DNA of 13,429 bases, taken from CAYFJO01 sp964343305 (lineage in GTDB: Bacteria > Planctomycetota > Planctomycetia > Pirellulales > Pirellulaceae). Positions within the stretch are counted from its first letter, which is position 1. Every line of letters begins with the position of its first letter. The translations under genes were made by a program, and so were the position numbers. Below are positions 1 through 9,076 of the stretch, piece after piece. The stretch lies in NCBI GenBank assembly GCA_964343305.1, contig CAYFJO010000296.1:1-13429 (forward strand), written 5' to 3'. The notes beneath the pieces were generated by a model. It did no database searches. It saw nothing but the letters and a program-made list of their open reading frames with translations, and was not told where the DNA came from.

Positions 1-1798
1 CGCGCATTTCGCCAAGCGAAAACGCCAATTGAAATCGCACACGGTCGTCTTCGTCATCACAAAGTTGCGACAGCGGCCCGAAGACTCCGTTGACCTCACC
101 AGACAACCGTTCGGACAATCGCGCGGCATGTTCTCGAACGCGAGGATGTGAATCCTTCACTGAGTGGGCTACGTGCGAAAGAAACAACGTCCCGAGGCCA
201 TCGAGCGTATAAAGTGCATGAATTCGACCTTGCGGCTGACTCGATTCGCGCGCGAGTTTCGTCAAAGGAACAACCGCTCGTTTGTCGCCTCGCTGCCAAA
301 GCAACCGCTGAGCTGTCTCTCGATTCCAAGCGTTTTCGGATTCAAGCTGACGGACAAGTTCCTGAGTAGGCAGGTCGCCCAGTCGCGGCGGTCGAATACG
401 TTTCATGGCCGGCGTCACGATCCGATAAATCCGCCCGCGATCGCTGCCGCTTTGCAAGTGCAAGAACTTCTTGATCTCTTCCGGAATCGAATAGGGATGC
501 TCGACCGTTTCGCGATACATGTCGAGCACATAAAGCGTGCCGTCGGGCGCGTTGATAAAGTTCACCGGGCGAAACCAGTTGTCGCTCGACGCGATAAACT
601 CTTCGCCTTCGTCCGCACGGCTTGCGGTGAAAGCAACGCCGTTTTGCTTGAGTGTCTTGCGATGAACAAGGTTGCCGCCGACGTCACCCATGAACGCATT
701 GCCTTGGAATTCCGCGGGATAAGCGCCGCCGCGATAGATTGTCACGCCTGTGGCCGAAGTAAAATATCCAACGGGATACTCGGTCGGCACGGCACCTTTC
801 TTTTTCGACGGATCGAGCGGCAGAAACTCCCACGCGCCGTCGTCGTTAATCACCAGTTTGTAGCCTTTCGCTTCGGCTCGCCACTTTTGCCGAATGATTC
901 GCCACGGTTCGGGTGGGCTAGTTCGAAACACACGAGCGGCACTGCCATCGGCCGCAATGCTGCGGATCGAACCGCTCGCGGCCAGGTACAGATTTCGCGA
1001 AAGGTAACGCCGCGGAAAGATCACCTGTTGAATGTGGTTGCTGTTGCTGCACACAAACCAGTTTCCCCAGTCGTCCATCGACCGACCGAACTGTACGCCG
1101 CCCGTGACGATTTCAAACTTCTCCGTCTTTGGATCAAACCGCAAATCGGCCGCAGGCATCGGAAACAAGGGATTGCCACGATGCAACAACTTCCTTGGAT
1201 TGCGGCCGGCCGCGAAGTAGATCTTGTTGTCCAGCCCCCATTTCAAGTTGTTGGCCAACGACTGCACGTTGTCGCGGCCAAAGCCATCCAGAACGACTTC
1301 GCGCACGTCAGCCTTGTCGTCGCCGTCGGTGTCTTTGAAGTAGTAAAGATACTGCGGAGCAAGTGCAAACACGCCGCCGTCAAAACAACAGACCGAGGTC
1401 GGCCAACTGATCTTGTCGGCAAACACCGTGCTCTTGTCCATCCGCCCGTCACCATCGGTGTCTTCGAGCAGACGAATGATGCCCGCGTCTTCCTTGCCGC
1501 CGCCTTTAGGGTTCAGACGAGTCGGTTCCTGGGAAAACGGGTAGCCATGCATCTCGGCCACAAACATTCTGCCGAACTCATCGAAGCACGCGTCAACGGG
1601 GTCCGCCACCATCGGCTCGGCGGCAACCAGTTCCAATTTACATCCCTTGGCGATGCGAAAAGTTTCAAGAGCCTTGTCCGCCGGCGTGTGTGGAATACGC
1701 GGCATATCCTCGGCTGTAACTTTGCGATTGGACTGAGCCCATGCGTCACTGGCAAGAATTAACGACACGAAAAAAAACATTCGGGAGAAGCGAGTCAT
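1..1798 (-). CDS. PVC-type membrane-bound dehydrogenase / heme-binding family protein, 3' end cut by window
   Basis: The open frame starts at ATG 1798 and runs off the left edge with no stop, giving 599 readable residues. Residues 1-22 form a signal peptide (hydrophobic core FFFVSLIL, then an A-W-A-Q cleavage region), so the product is exported. Residues 40-470 look like the beta-propeller of planctomycete membrane-bound dehydrogenases, with CFDEFGRMFVAEMHGYP near 71-87 and calcium-binding type loops DTDGDGRMD (113-121) and DTDGDDKAD (156-164). From about residue 500 the sequence turns into HEAT-like helical repeats (LPTQELVRQLESENAWNRET). Family members usually end in a c-type cytochrome CxxCH domain, which would lie outside this window. 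No heme motif is visible here, so heme binding is inferred from the family. The likely role is oxidation of sugars or polyols in the periplasm; the substrate cannot be read. The ribosome site is weak (AAAGG about 14 bases upstream), and Met7 is an alternative start. Confidence 0.88.
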   Translation of the reverse strand, partial: MTRFSRMFFFVSLILASDAWAQSNRKVTAEDMPRIPHTPADKALETFRIAKGCKLELVAAEPMVADPVDACFDEFGRMFVAEMHGYPFSQEPTRLNPKGGGKEDAGIIRLLEDTDGDGRMDKSTVFADKISWPTSVCCFDGGVFALAPQYLYYFKDTDGDDKADVREVVLDGFGRDNVQSLANNLKWGLDNKIYFAAGRNPRKLLHRGNPLFPMPAADLRFDPKTEKFEIVTGGVQFGRSMDDWGNWFVCSNSNHIQQVIFPRRYLSRNLYLAASGSIRSIAADGSAARVFRTSPPEPWRIIRQKWRAEAKGYKLVINDDGAWEFLPLDPSKKKGAVPTEYPVGYFTSATGVTIYRGGAYPAEFQGNAFMGDVGGNLVHRKTLKQNGVAFTASRADEGEEFIASSDNWFRPVNFINAPDGTLYVLDMYRETVEHPYSIPEEIKKFLHLQSGSDRGRIYRIVTPAMKRIRPPRLGDLPTQELVRQLESENAWNRETAQRLLWQRGDKRAVVPLTKLARESSQPQGRIHALYTLDGLGTLFLSHVAHSVKDSHPRVREHAARLSERLSGEVNGVFGPLSQLCDDEDDRVRFQLAFSLGEMR

Positions 1799-1842
1799 GA
1801 TTCTGAGAAACAACCTTTTCGAATATTCCTGCCACCATCTTC

Positions 1843-1872
1843 CTGCCATACAACGCGGGCAAGAAATGGCAG
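1843..1872. repeat. Short inverted repeat in the divergent intergenic region
   Basis: CTGCCAT at 1843-1849 pairs with ATGGCAG at 1866-1872 around a 16-base loop. It lies 45-74 bases upstream of the dehydrogenase start. It could be an operator or a leader hairpin, but seven base pairs can easily occur by chance. The rest of 1799-1970 is AT-rich near 1885-1930 with no convincing minus-strand promoter. Confidence 0.3.
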
Positions 1873-1970
1873 AAATATGTGGGTAGGAAAATATTTCGTT
1901 GTGGATCTGTCCCGTGATTTTATCATAAAAGAAATGCCCACGCGCATCTCCCGCTTGGCCGTTCGATAAG

Positions 1971-1998
1971 TTGATCGAGGAAACCACCGTGTTAGACT
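1971..1998 (+). promoter_or_regulatory. Candidate sigma70-like promoter of the ceramidase-like gene
   Basis: TTGATC at 1971-1976 and TAGACT at 1993-1998 are separated by 16 bases. This would place the transcript start near 2004, about 35 bases before the ATG at 2039. The match is moderate and there is no competing candidate nearby. Confidence 0.4.
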
Positions 1999-2029
1999 AC
2001 GGTCTTCTGACACCCCCTTGCTGGACGCT

Positions 2030-2033
2030 GGAG
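2030..2033 (+). promoter_or_regulatory. Ribosome binding site deciding the start at 2039
   Basis: GGAG lies five bases before ATG 2039. It would be inside the coding region if the upstream in-frame TTG at 2018 were used. The ATG also puts the signal peptide exactly at the N-terminus, so 2039 is preferred. Confidence 0.7.
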
Positions 2034-2038
2034 AACTC

Positions 2039-3424
2039 ATGAATTCGAATCATCGCGCGTCGCTTGTGCTTTTTTCCGCGTTTGTTTTCACGCTGTTGTT
2101 TGTTGACCACTTCGCATGTGCCGAAGAGTTTCCCTGGAAAGCGGGCATTGCCAAGGCGGTGATTACACCCGAGACGTCGGTGTGGCTGGCTGGTTATGGA
2201 ACGAAGCGAGCACCCGATGGAAAGCTGCACGATCTGTGGATGAAGGCGCTTGCGCTCGAAGATCAAAACGGCAACCGCGTGGTGATGATCACCAGCGACT
2301 TTCAAGGCGTGCCCAAGGTGATGAGCGACCGGGTGTTTGACCAGGCCAAGCAGAAGTTCAAGCTCGAGCGGCATCAGATCATGTTTACGTTTTCGCACAA
2401 TCACTGCGGGCCGCGGTTGGGTGACGATTTGGTCGATTACTATCCGGTGGACGACGAGCAAGTCAAATTGGTCGAAGAATACACGTCGCGAATGGTCGCA
2501 AAGAGTGTGAAGATGATCGGCGAGGCGCTGGATAATCTCGCACCCGCTCGGCTGGCACAAGGCAAAGGTAAAACAACGTTCGCCGTCAATCGCCGCGACA
2601 ATCGAGAAGCGGAAGTACCGGAGATGATCGCGAAAGGAATTCCGCTGAAAGGTGCCGTTGATCACGACGTGCCCGTGATGACCGTGGCTCGGCCAGACGG
2701 AAAACTCGCCGCCGTGTTGTTTGGGTACGCTTGTCATCCGACGACACTGAGCTTCACAACCTGGTGCGGCGACTATCCGGGCTTCGCGCAATTTGAAATC
2801 GAAAAGAACCATCCCGGTGCGACGGCAATGTTCGTGAACACCTGCGGTGGTGATCAAAATCCGTTGCCTCGACGGCGCGTCGAGTTGTGTCAGAAATACG
2901 GGCACATGTTGGCGATTGCGGTCGAGGATGTTTTGGAACAAGAACTTGCTCCAATCTCCGTCGGCCTGCGATCAACGTTTGAAATCCTTGAACTGCCTTA
3001 CTTAAAAGTCGTTTCGCGCGAAGAACTCGTCGCGTACACAAACGACAGCAACCGAATCAAGAAACGTTGGGCCGCGCGGATGTTGAAGAAGCTGCTCGAC
3101 GGCGAGAAGTTTTCGCCAACGTATCCTTATCCGGTGCACGCCTGGCAACTGGGCAACGAAATGCTGGTGATCGGCATGGGTGCCGAAACCGTGGTCGATT
3201 ATTCGCTGCGATTCAAAAAAGAGTTTGGACCCAGCACTTGGGTATGCGGTTATGCGGATGACATGATCGCGTACATTCCCTCGCGACGAGTTTGGGAAGA
3301 AGGCGGCTACGAGGGCGGGGCGCGACTCTATGAATACGGACGTCATGGGCTTCGATGGGCCGGCAATGTGGAAGACCTGATCGCCAAGACAGTACACAAA
3401 TTGGTCAAGCAGGTCAAAGAATAG
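2039..3424 (+). CDS. Secreted neutral/alkaline ceramidase-like amidohydrolase
   Basis: A 461-residue protein with a Sec signal peptide at residues 1-28, cleaved at the Ala-Cys-Ala site before EEFPW. The family hydrolyses the amide bond of ceramide or related N-acyl lipids with a single zinc ion. Motifs in order: KAVITPE (39-45), zinc-type SHNHCGP (119-125), ACHPTTL (231-237), GDYPG (244-248) and CGGDQNP (269-275). Candidate later ligands are Glu383 in GMGAETV and Tyr405 or Tyr412 in CGYADDMIAYIP. The protein covers only the N-terminal catalytic domain. Classical neutral ceramidases are around 650-700 residues and add a C-terminal immunoglobulin-like domain, which is missing here, as is usual for planctomycete homologues. 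The true substrate may not be ceramide. The gene is divergent from the dehydrogenase, and its 3' end overlaps the convergent MORN/HEAT gene by 11 bases. Confidence 0.88.
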   Translation: MNSNHRASLVLFSAFVFTLLFVDHFACAEEFPWKAGIAKAVITPETSVWLAGYGTKRAPDGKLHDLWMKALALEDQNGNRVVMITSDFQGVPKVMSDRVFDQAKQKFKLERHQIMFTFSHNHCGPRLGDDLVDYYPVDDEQVKLVEEYTSRMVAKSVKMIGEALDNLAPARLAQGKGKTTFAVNRRDNREAEVPEMIAKGIPLKGAVDHDVPVMTVARPDGKLAAVLFGYACHPTTLSFTTWCGDYPGFAQFEIEKNHPGATAMFVNTCGGDQNPLPRRRVELCQKYGHMLAIAVEDVLEQELAPISVGLRSTFEILELPYLKVVSREELVAYTNDSNRIKKRWAARMLKKLLDGEKFSPTYPYPVHAWQLGNEMLVIGMGAETVVDYSLRFKKEFGPSTWVCGYADDMIAYIPSRRVWEEGGYEGGARLYEYGRHGLRWAGNVEDLIAKTVHKLVKQVKE

Positions 3425-4814
3425 GCCCCATGTCACGGTTGTTTTTTGCGGATTCCTTTTGCTTGAGCCGTTCGAGCTTTCTGATTTGTTGCAGAAGATC
3501 CTTCGCCATCGCTGACGCTTGGCTGCCTTCGCGATCGTTCGATGCGCTCTCGAGAATCGTCGTGATTTCCTCGGCAAATCCGTCGGCGGTCTTGTAAATC
3601 GTCACGAGCATGGTCAGCGCGATAAGGCGCTCCGTTTGTCTTTCGCTCTTCAGCAGTCGCGCGACGTGTGGCATGACGATTGAATCAAGCGACGCGACAA
3701 GATCAACAATCTGTCCGCGCCGTGAGCCATTTGACCTTTCGATCAAGTCAACAAGACGCCTGAACATAGCGGACTGCTGAGACTCGTCAATTGAGCAGAT
3801 GGCATGCATTGCCGTGGCGCGAACCAAGATGTCGTCATGCTTGGCAAGCAAAGAAATCTTGGAAAGCGCCGGTTTGGCATCCGCCCCGAACGTGGCAAGT
3901 TGTTCGAGTGCGAGTAATTGTCGCTGGCGCGAGTCGCTGGCCAACGCTTCAATCAAGATCGGCAGAGAATGTACGCCGAATTTGCGTAGTCCGGCAAAGG
4001 CTCGTTCGACTTCCGTCGTGCTGGACGAGTCGAGCATCGATTTGAGTGTCTTCAAAACCTGCTCGAGATCGTCGACGCGTTGGCCGTAAACATAATAGAC
4101 GTCGCGCGATTTGCCGCGTTCACCGGCCACTTGCCACCATCCATGTCGACTACCGTCGCATTCACCTTCGGCGATGACCTCGCCATTTTGATTGTAGAAA
4201 GTCCACTCGTCTTGCCGCTCGTCGTTTTTGAACTGGCCTTCGGCGCGAAGTTCACCATTATTCCACCACCAGCGAACTTGGCCGTCGCGAACGGGAATCA
4301 TCGTGGTGTCGAACATGTCACTGGTCATGTTGTGGTGCCAGAACTCTTGTGGGTCCAACTGGTTGTCGATCGGCTTGCCATGTTCAATCTCCAACGCCTT
4401 GTGACCATTCACGTGCCATGCGACCCACTTCTCTGCGCGTTGGCCATCAAAGCACTTGCCCGTGAGTGATTTGCGACCACTGGGATGATAGATCGTCCAG
4501 CGGCCAACCGGATAGTTGTCGTGAAAACGACCTTTGCAAAAGATTCGATCGTACTTGTCGGTTGCGACGTACAATCCGTTCAGCGACTCGTCATCGGGTT
4601 CGTTCGACATTTCATCGGGAGTGCTGATTTGAAATCGAATCGCAAAACCGTCGGCAAACTTGTGTTCAGTCAGGTTGAGGTAGGGCAGATAATAATTGAG
4701 ATAGATGTTGACGCCCAACGCGACGATGAACGTCATGATCAGCAGTGACAGCATGCTGAATTGCAGCCGCAGCCAGGATCGTTTCGGCTTTTCTTGTGGT
4801 GTCAGTTCGTTCAT
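3414..4814 (-). CDS. Membrane-anchored MORN-variant plus HEAT repeat protein
   Basis: A 466-residue protein. Residues 1-17 are cytoplasmic and positive (KPKRSWLR). Residues 18-40 form one membrane helix (SMLSLLIMTFIVALGVNIYL), so the bulk should face the periplasm. Residues 92-245 hold MORN-variant (YwqK-like) repeats with the recurring pattern G-x-F-x-x-x-x-x-x-G-x-W: KGRFHDNYPVGRWTIYH (94-110), TGKCFDGQRAEKWVAWH, AEGQFKNDERQDEWTFYNQ (191-209) and AEGECDGSRHGWWQV. Residues 252-445 are HEAT/ARM-type helical repeats. The start overlaps the stop of the 1407-residue gene as ATGA (4811-4814), so the two are translationally coupled and probably act together. There is no catalytic motif, so a scaffold or binding role is likely. 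MORN-variant proteins are sometimes named YwqK antitoxins, but nothing here suggests a toxin-antitoxin pair. Confidence 0.85.
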   Translation of the reverse strand: MNELTPQEKPKRSWLRLQFSMLSLLIMTFIVALGVNIYLNYYLPYLNLTEHKFADGFAIRFQISTPDEMSNEPDDESLNGLYVATDKYDRIFCKGRFHDNYPVGRWTIYHPSGRKSLTGKCFDGQRAEKWVAWHVNGHKALEIEHGKPIDNQLDPQEFWHHNMTSDMFDTTMIPVRDGQVRWWWNNGELRAEGQFKNDERQDEWTFYNQNGEVIAEGECDGSRHGWWQVAGERGKSRDVYYVYGQRVDDLEQVLKTLKSMLDSSSTTEVERAFAGLRKFGVHSLPILIEALASDSRQRQLLALEQLATFGADAKPALSKISLLAKHDDILVRATAMHAICSIDESQQSAMFRRLVDLIERSNGSRRGQIVDLVASLDSIVMPHVARLLKSERQTERLIALTMLVTIYKTADGFAEEITTILESASNDREGSQASAMAKDLLQQIRKLERLKQKESAKNNRDMGPIL

Positions 4815-7800
4815 CGTCCTACGTTCGCATTTCGCAAACGTCGCAAGGCCTGCTTGATGTTTATCCAGGTAGGATCGCCTTCGAGGACAAAATCGGTAAC
4901 TTCCTCGATGTCGAGTAAATGCTTGGTGATGGCGGCGCGAGTGCGGTTGGTATCGGGATCCATGATGGGCAACAAGTGGAGGATGCGATCGGACGTTGCA
5001 CGATCGGACGACGTGTTTAGGAACAACATCACCACCGTGCCCGTCGTTTCTTTGGCGTCCTCACCAATCTCGTCGAGGACGTCGAGGAATTCGATCAGGT
5101 TAAATCCCGTAGTTGCCAATCGATTGTTGAACGCATTCATCCCACGTGGGCCGAGTTGAGCCAACGTGCGCAAAAGTGCGCGCTGCTGCTTGGGCTGACG
5201 ATCGGAATCAATCGCTGCTTCCACGATCGGAATTGCCTTTTCGGCCAGTGGTCCGTAGATTGCCGCGGCTTGCAGCAATAACAAGAAGTGTGACTCGTTC
5301 AACTCGGGCTCGGCGAGCGAGAGTTGAGCGACGACAAAGTCCGCCGCCACTTGTGTCCGTTCGGGAAGGCGCGCCAATGTCCAAAGGCAATAACGCTGGA
5401 GAAGTTCGTCATCCGTCCCAGAAAACAGTTTGACGATCTCTTTGCCAGTTGTTTTATCCAGGTTGGGAAGTTCGTTCGAACGACGGTCGAGCAATTGGAG
5501 CAGAAGATCGACTTCGTCATGCGCGTCGAAGTGCTGTCGAATAACAACCTTATGCCGATGCGGCTCGATCGCAGCAGAACCACCTTGATTCGTCCAAATT
5601 ATCCGATTCGGGACGCCTGCGGGATTGAGCGGGCGTTGCCATGTTGACGGCGCGACGATGGATCTGATCATGTCCGTGAGTTGCACGGCATCAAACCGAT
5701 TGAGCAATGGTTGGACGTCATAAACCTTGACGATCATTGGCGGAGGTTTGGCAGGTTTGGCCGACCCAAAACCACCGCTCGCCGGGAACTCGATCGTGAT
5801 TTCGCTCGTTGGTGTTTGGTAATTTGTTGGCGGAGGGGCGGGCTTATTGCGCAACTGTTGAAGCATCCACTCCACATCCTGTCGCACTTCCGGTGATCCA
5901 GAAACAACAAGGGCGTTGCCGATCAGGGAATACTTGCCACCCAACGACGAGCCGAAACTTGCTTGTATTGGCTGGCGCCGAAACAGACAGCCGGCCAGGA
6001 CTTCGAACAACTGCTCATCACGCTTGTGAAATTCAGGATCATGTCCGATTTCTTTTTCGTCGATGAACGTTTCAAACGACTCTTCCTTAGGGAACATGTC
6101 GGCAAAGGGTGCTTGCAATCGCCGGGTGAGATGGACGTCGAGCGAAGCCTCTTCGATCAAATCGCTTACGTCATAAAAACGAAGGAACGGAAACGGACGC
6201 AGCATCTTGCGGTCAGTGATGAACACCGTGCCATCTTGGATCGAGAGCCAGAAGAGTTTGCCCGCGGTGATGTGCTGCAGCACGTCGCCCAGCGGCCATT
6301 TTGACATCTCTGAAGTAATCTTGTCGTAGATGTTGAAGTAATCTTCGTTTTCGAGGATCAACGAAATCGGCAAGTTGTGTTTTGTCGAAATGACTTGCAC
6401 GGCTGTTTCAAGCGGTACTCTGTCAAATGTCACACCGGCGGGGCGCTTGAAAGCTTCCGCGATTCTGTCATCTTGGTCGAGTCTCGCGTCAATCAAATCT
6501 TGTGGCGCTAACAGATCGCTGGACTTCTTTTCAATCAAGATGCGGCGCAAAGCCGCCAGACATCGCTCGATGACTTCGTGTGTTTCATATGTGTGGCCGA
6601 CAACCAGCATGCCCGGCAGCGGGATTGCGAAACCATATTTTGCTTCATGTTCCCAGTGCATTCCGCCCAAGCAGCCGTCGATCATTCGAACGAGATCCTC
6701 TTCGTTTTGCTCACCCGCGGCGTCGACAATATCTGCCACGCCGTAGATGCGCAGGGGCAACTTGCCGTTGACCCATTCGAACGGCGTGATCCACAAACTT
6801 CCGTCGCTGACGACACCGATCAAGCCGAATTCGGCCAAGGCTTTATTAATTCCAATGCGCAGCGTTGCACGAGTCGAGATGTCTGGCAGCGTTTTGGCAT
6901 AGTCGGCGGGCAGGTTTTCTGCGTCGAACTCGACCGGAATTCGATGCTCACTTTCGAGCCACTCAGCAAACGACCGCAGGGTCTGATTCTGAATTGTCAC
7001 TTCGCATTGCTGGTCAAGTAATTTGTCGAGTTTGGCGTTCAAGTTGCCGGGATGAAGTTCGACCGTGATTGGATCGGTTTGTTCGGGGTGCGCAAACTGA
7101 TGCTTCAATTGGTCGAGCAGAGTTTGAATTTGTAGATGCCGCTGGCGTGTGTGAACGACGACCAGAAGATCGCCCGCGACTTCGACGCCTTTTCGCGTAA
7201 AATTGTGTCCCCAGTTGTTGTGATCGGTGGTCTTTTGAATCAGCTCGACAAGTTCGTCAGCGGTCCGCAATATCGGATCGTGATTGATAAACCGGGCGAT
7301 TGGGTAGATGCGCTTGTGGCTTGCGTCCGCGACCTCATCCAATGTAATGATGACCAGTGAATCGTGGTCGACGTCGTACGTCAAGCCGTGGGGCTCCAGC
7401 GTCTTTCGCAACGCGATGTCCAGTGACACACCGTCATCTTGCTCGGGCAAACTGCTGTGCCAAAGTTGTTTTGGTTTTGCAAATCGTTCCGATGGTCCAA
7501 ATGGATCGTCTGACTCGGCATCGCCAGCTCCAAAGGGATCGCTCGTTGCATCGTATCCTTTTAACAATCGCGCTGGTACGTGCTGGGCAGCCGATGGACT
7601 GACCCAAACGTTCACGTCGTGCTGCTTGACAATTTGCCGAAGCAACTCAACGGGCTCGCGCGGAATTGACTTCATCGGCGACTGCAGCACTTGCTCAATT
7701 CGTTGCTCGCGTGGCGATGGTGATCGTTCGAGGCTCACCAAACCTCGACGATTCGACCAAGGCTGGAGAAAACGGTCGTATTGCCGAAAAAACTCTTCCG

Positions 7801-9034
7801 CCCGGCGATGCACAGGGTCGCTCTGATTTAGAAAAAGCATCCCACAGGCGTACGTGACCGACCAACCATCACCGAACGGATCCAGATGATCACTCCCTGG
7901 GACTCGATTCTTAATGATGTCGATCCATTTGTCGCCGTCGCCCAAGCCGTTTTGCCCTGGCAAAGGATAGACTCGCAAATTCACATCGTCGTTTTCCTCG
8001 TTTTTTGGCCCGATCAGCACGACACCGTCTCGAATCGCGAGGAAATAGTCGTCGTCGCAAACCAACTCTAACGCCGATCGCAACGTGGTGTTTTTCCAAC
8101 TGGTTGAAATGATGGACTTGTGGTCGTCTTCGGAATAGACTCGGACTTTTTCGTCAGACAACGCACTGTATTCGTAACGAAACAATTCGTTAGAAAGTAT
8201 CCAGTCTTCATGATTCCTCGGATTAAAAACGATCGGGATACCGTGTTTTTTTTGAAGCTCGGCACAGATCTCTTGACGAGTCTTGTGTGCGAATGCGATT
8301 TGCGTCGGTTTGTCAAGTTCTGCGAGAATCGCGGCGCGGTTCTCAAGTGATGAGTCGTCGAGGATGATCGGAGCCCACGGATCGGGACGCTCGTCGAGTT
8401 GCGACAAACCGTCGATCAATCGTTGTATTTGGCGATGGACATCCGGTGTTTGCAGGACGAACATGCCACCCGGAACTGCGTTAATGACTCCCGGATAACC
8501 CGAGTCCTCGAACAACCCCATCGACAGAATCGCATCGACCAGTTGCTGTTCGGTAAACTGCTCACCGCCAGCCAACAGTTCGGTCAACGGATAGACCTTG
8601 GTCGTATAATTGGTCAGCGTGTTGCGCCATTTGCGGGCGTCAGCGATCAGAATTCCATCGCCCTGTTGCTCGACCACCACCTCGTCGCCAAGGTAGGGTC
8701 GCATCAACAAACGAAGCGATGATCGAAGCGAAACACCGTTCAAACTCCATGCGTAGATTCGCTCTTTGCCAGTCAAACGCCCGCTGTTGGTAAGATCACG
8801 AATGTCAATCTCGACACCATGTTTGCGTTCGATCTGATCGATCGCTTCGACGAGGGGCAGGTCGGGAAAATAGAATGAAGTAGTTTCGTCGAGCACTGCC
8901 AACAGCGCTGGCTCGGCAGGCGGCGGCGAGAAGATGAGTTTGGGATGAACGCCAAAATAGGCGATTTGCCAGATGGCATAGACGATGCCCAAAATCGCGG
9001 CAAGGGAAAGCAAAATCAATCGCCGGAACATCAA
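4811..9034 (-). CDS. Giant membrane-anchored protein with five STN/secretin-N1-like modules and a HEAT-like tail
   Basis: A 1407-residue protein. Residues 5-27 form an uncleaved signal anchor (LILLSLAAILGIVYAIW). The body has five tandem modules: 44-213, 235-422, 445-647, 663-832 and 857-1063. Each starts with an STN (secretin/TonB short N-terminal, N0-like) fold, for example LVEAIDQIERKHGVEIDI, ICAELQKKHGIPIVF, LLRQIVKQHDVNVWV, FAEWLESEHRIPVEF and AVQVISTKHNLPISL. Each continues into a secretin N1-like unit starting VYPL, RIYPI, RIYGV or RFYDV and ending in a helix that packs against a final strand (HRQIQRLIDGLSQL). A lone sixth N1-like unit lies at about 1101-1185, and residues 1195-1400 are HEAT-like. 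No secretin beta-barrel domain follows, so it is not a secretin. Two DPFG motifs interrupt module 3 (499-513). AGGA seven bases before the ATG supports the start. The role is probably envelope scaffolding or ligand binding; exact function unknown. Confidence 0.85.
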   Translation of the reverse strand: MMFRRLILLSLAAILGIVYAIWQIAYFGVHPKLIFSPPPAEPALLAVLDETTSFYFPDLPLVEAIDQIERKHGVEIDIRDLTNSGRLTGKERIYAWSLNGVSLRSSLRLLMRPYLGDEVVVEQQGDGILIADARKWRNTLTNYTTKVYPLTELLAGGEQFTEQQLVDAILSMGLFEDSGYPGVINAVPGGMFVLQTPDVHRQIQRLIDGLSQLDERPDPWAPIILDDSSLENRAAILAELDKPTQIAFAHKTRQEICAELQKKHGIPIVFNPRNHEDWILSNELFRYEYSALSDEKVRVYSEDDHKSIISTSWKNTTLRSALELVCDDDYFLAIRDGVVLIGPKNEENDDVNLRVYPLPGQNGLGDGDKWIDIIKNRVPGSDHLDPFGDGWSVTYACGMLFLNQSDPVHRRAEEFFRQYDRFLQPWSNRRGLVSLERSPSPREQRIEQVLQSPMKSIPREPVELLRQIVKQHDVNVWVSPSAAQHVPARLLKGYDATSDPFGAGDAESDDPFGPSERFAKPKQLWHSSLPEQDDGVSLDIALRKTLEPHGLTYDVDHDSLVIITLDEVADASHKRIYPIARFINHDPILRTADELVELIQKTTDHNNWGHNFTRKGVEVAGDLLVVVHTRQRHLQIQTLLDQLKHQFAHPEQTDPITVELHPGNLNAKLDKLLDQQCEVTIQNQTLRSFAEWLESEHRIPVEFDAENLPADYAKTLPDISTRATLRIGINKALAEFGLIGVVSDGSLWITPFEWVNGKLPLRIYGVADIVDAAGEQNEEDLVRMIDGCLGGMHWEHEAKYGFAIPLPGMLVVGHTYETHEVIERCLAALRRILIEKKSSDLLAPQDLIDARLDQDDRIAEAFKRPAGVTFDRVPLETAVQVISTKHNLPISLILENEDYFNIYDKITSEMSKWPLGDVLQHITAGKLFWLSIQDGTVFITDRKMLRPFPFLRFYDVSDLIEEASLDVHLTRRLQAPFADMFPKEESFETFIDEKEIGHDPEFHKRDEQLFEVLAGCLFRRQPIQASFGSSLGGKYSLIGNALVVSGSPEVRQDVEWMLQQLRNKPAPPPTNYQTPTSEITIEFPASGGFGSAKPAKPPPMIVKVYDVQPLLNRFDAVQLTDMIRSIVAPSTWQRPLNPAGVPNRIIWTNQGGSAAIEPHRHKVVIRQHFDAHDEVDLLLQLLDRRSNELPNLDKTTGKEIVKLFSGTDDELLQRYCLWTLARLPERTQVAADFVVAQLSLAEPELNESHFLLLLQAAAIYGPLAEKAIPIVEAAIDSDRQPKQQRALLRTLAQLGPRGMNAFNNRLATTGFNLIEFLDVLDEIGEDAKETTGTVVMLFLNTSSDRATSDRILHLLPIMDPDTNRTRAAITKHLLDIEEVTDFVLEGDPTWINIKQALRRLRNANVGR
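5480..8905 (-). repeat. Coding region of five diverged STN+N1 modules plus a half module
   Basis: Module boundaries in DNA are about 8905-8396, 8332-7769, 7702-7094, 7048-6539, 6466-5846, and the half unit 5734-5480. The repeats are recognisable only as protein patterns. I see no long nucleotide identity between copies, so the duplication is old. Confidence 0.7.
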
Positions 9035-9076
9035 GTGGTCCTGGGGTAGCGCTCTTTCGAATCCTTGCCAGAAGTT

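Noticed and set aside
164..1762. Long plus-strand open frame of 532 codons opposite the dehydrogenase gene
   Set aside because: The minus frame encodes a clear exported beta-propeller with family motifs. The plus frame has no domain, no signal and no ribosome site, so it is an antisense shadow.
1770..1777. Run of eight T in the dehydrogenase signal peptide as a phase-variable tract
   Set aside because: It simply encodes the Phe-rich hydrophobic core. Eight bases is short for phase variation and no repeat context supports it.
4052..4560. MORN-variant region as a YwqK-type antitoxin of a toxin-antitoxin pair
   Set aside because: The protein is membrane anchored and coupled to a scaffold protein. 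No toxin-like gene is adjacent.
8245..8252. Run of eight A on the coding strand in the giant gene as a slippage site
   Set aside because: The frame continues for more than 1100 codons with all later modules in frame, and no useful alternative frame follows. It encodes Lys-Lys in an ordinary helix.
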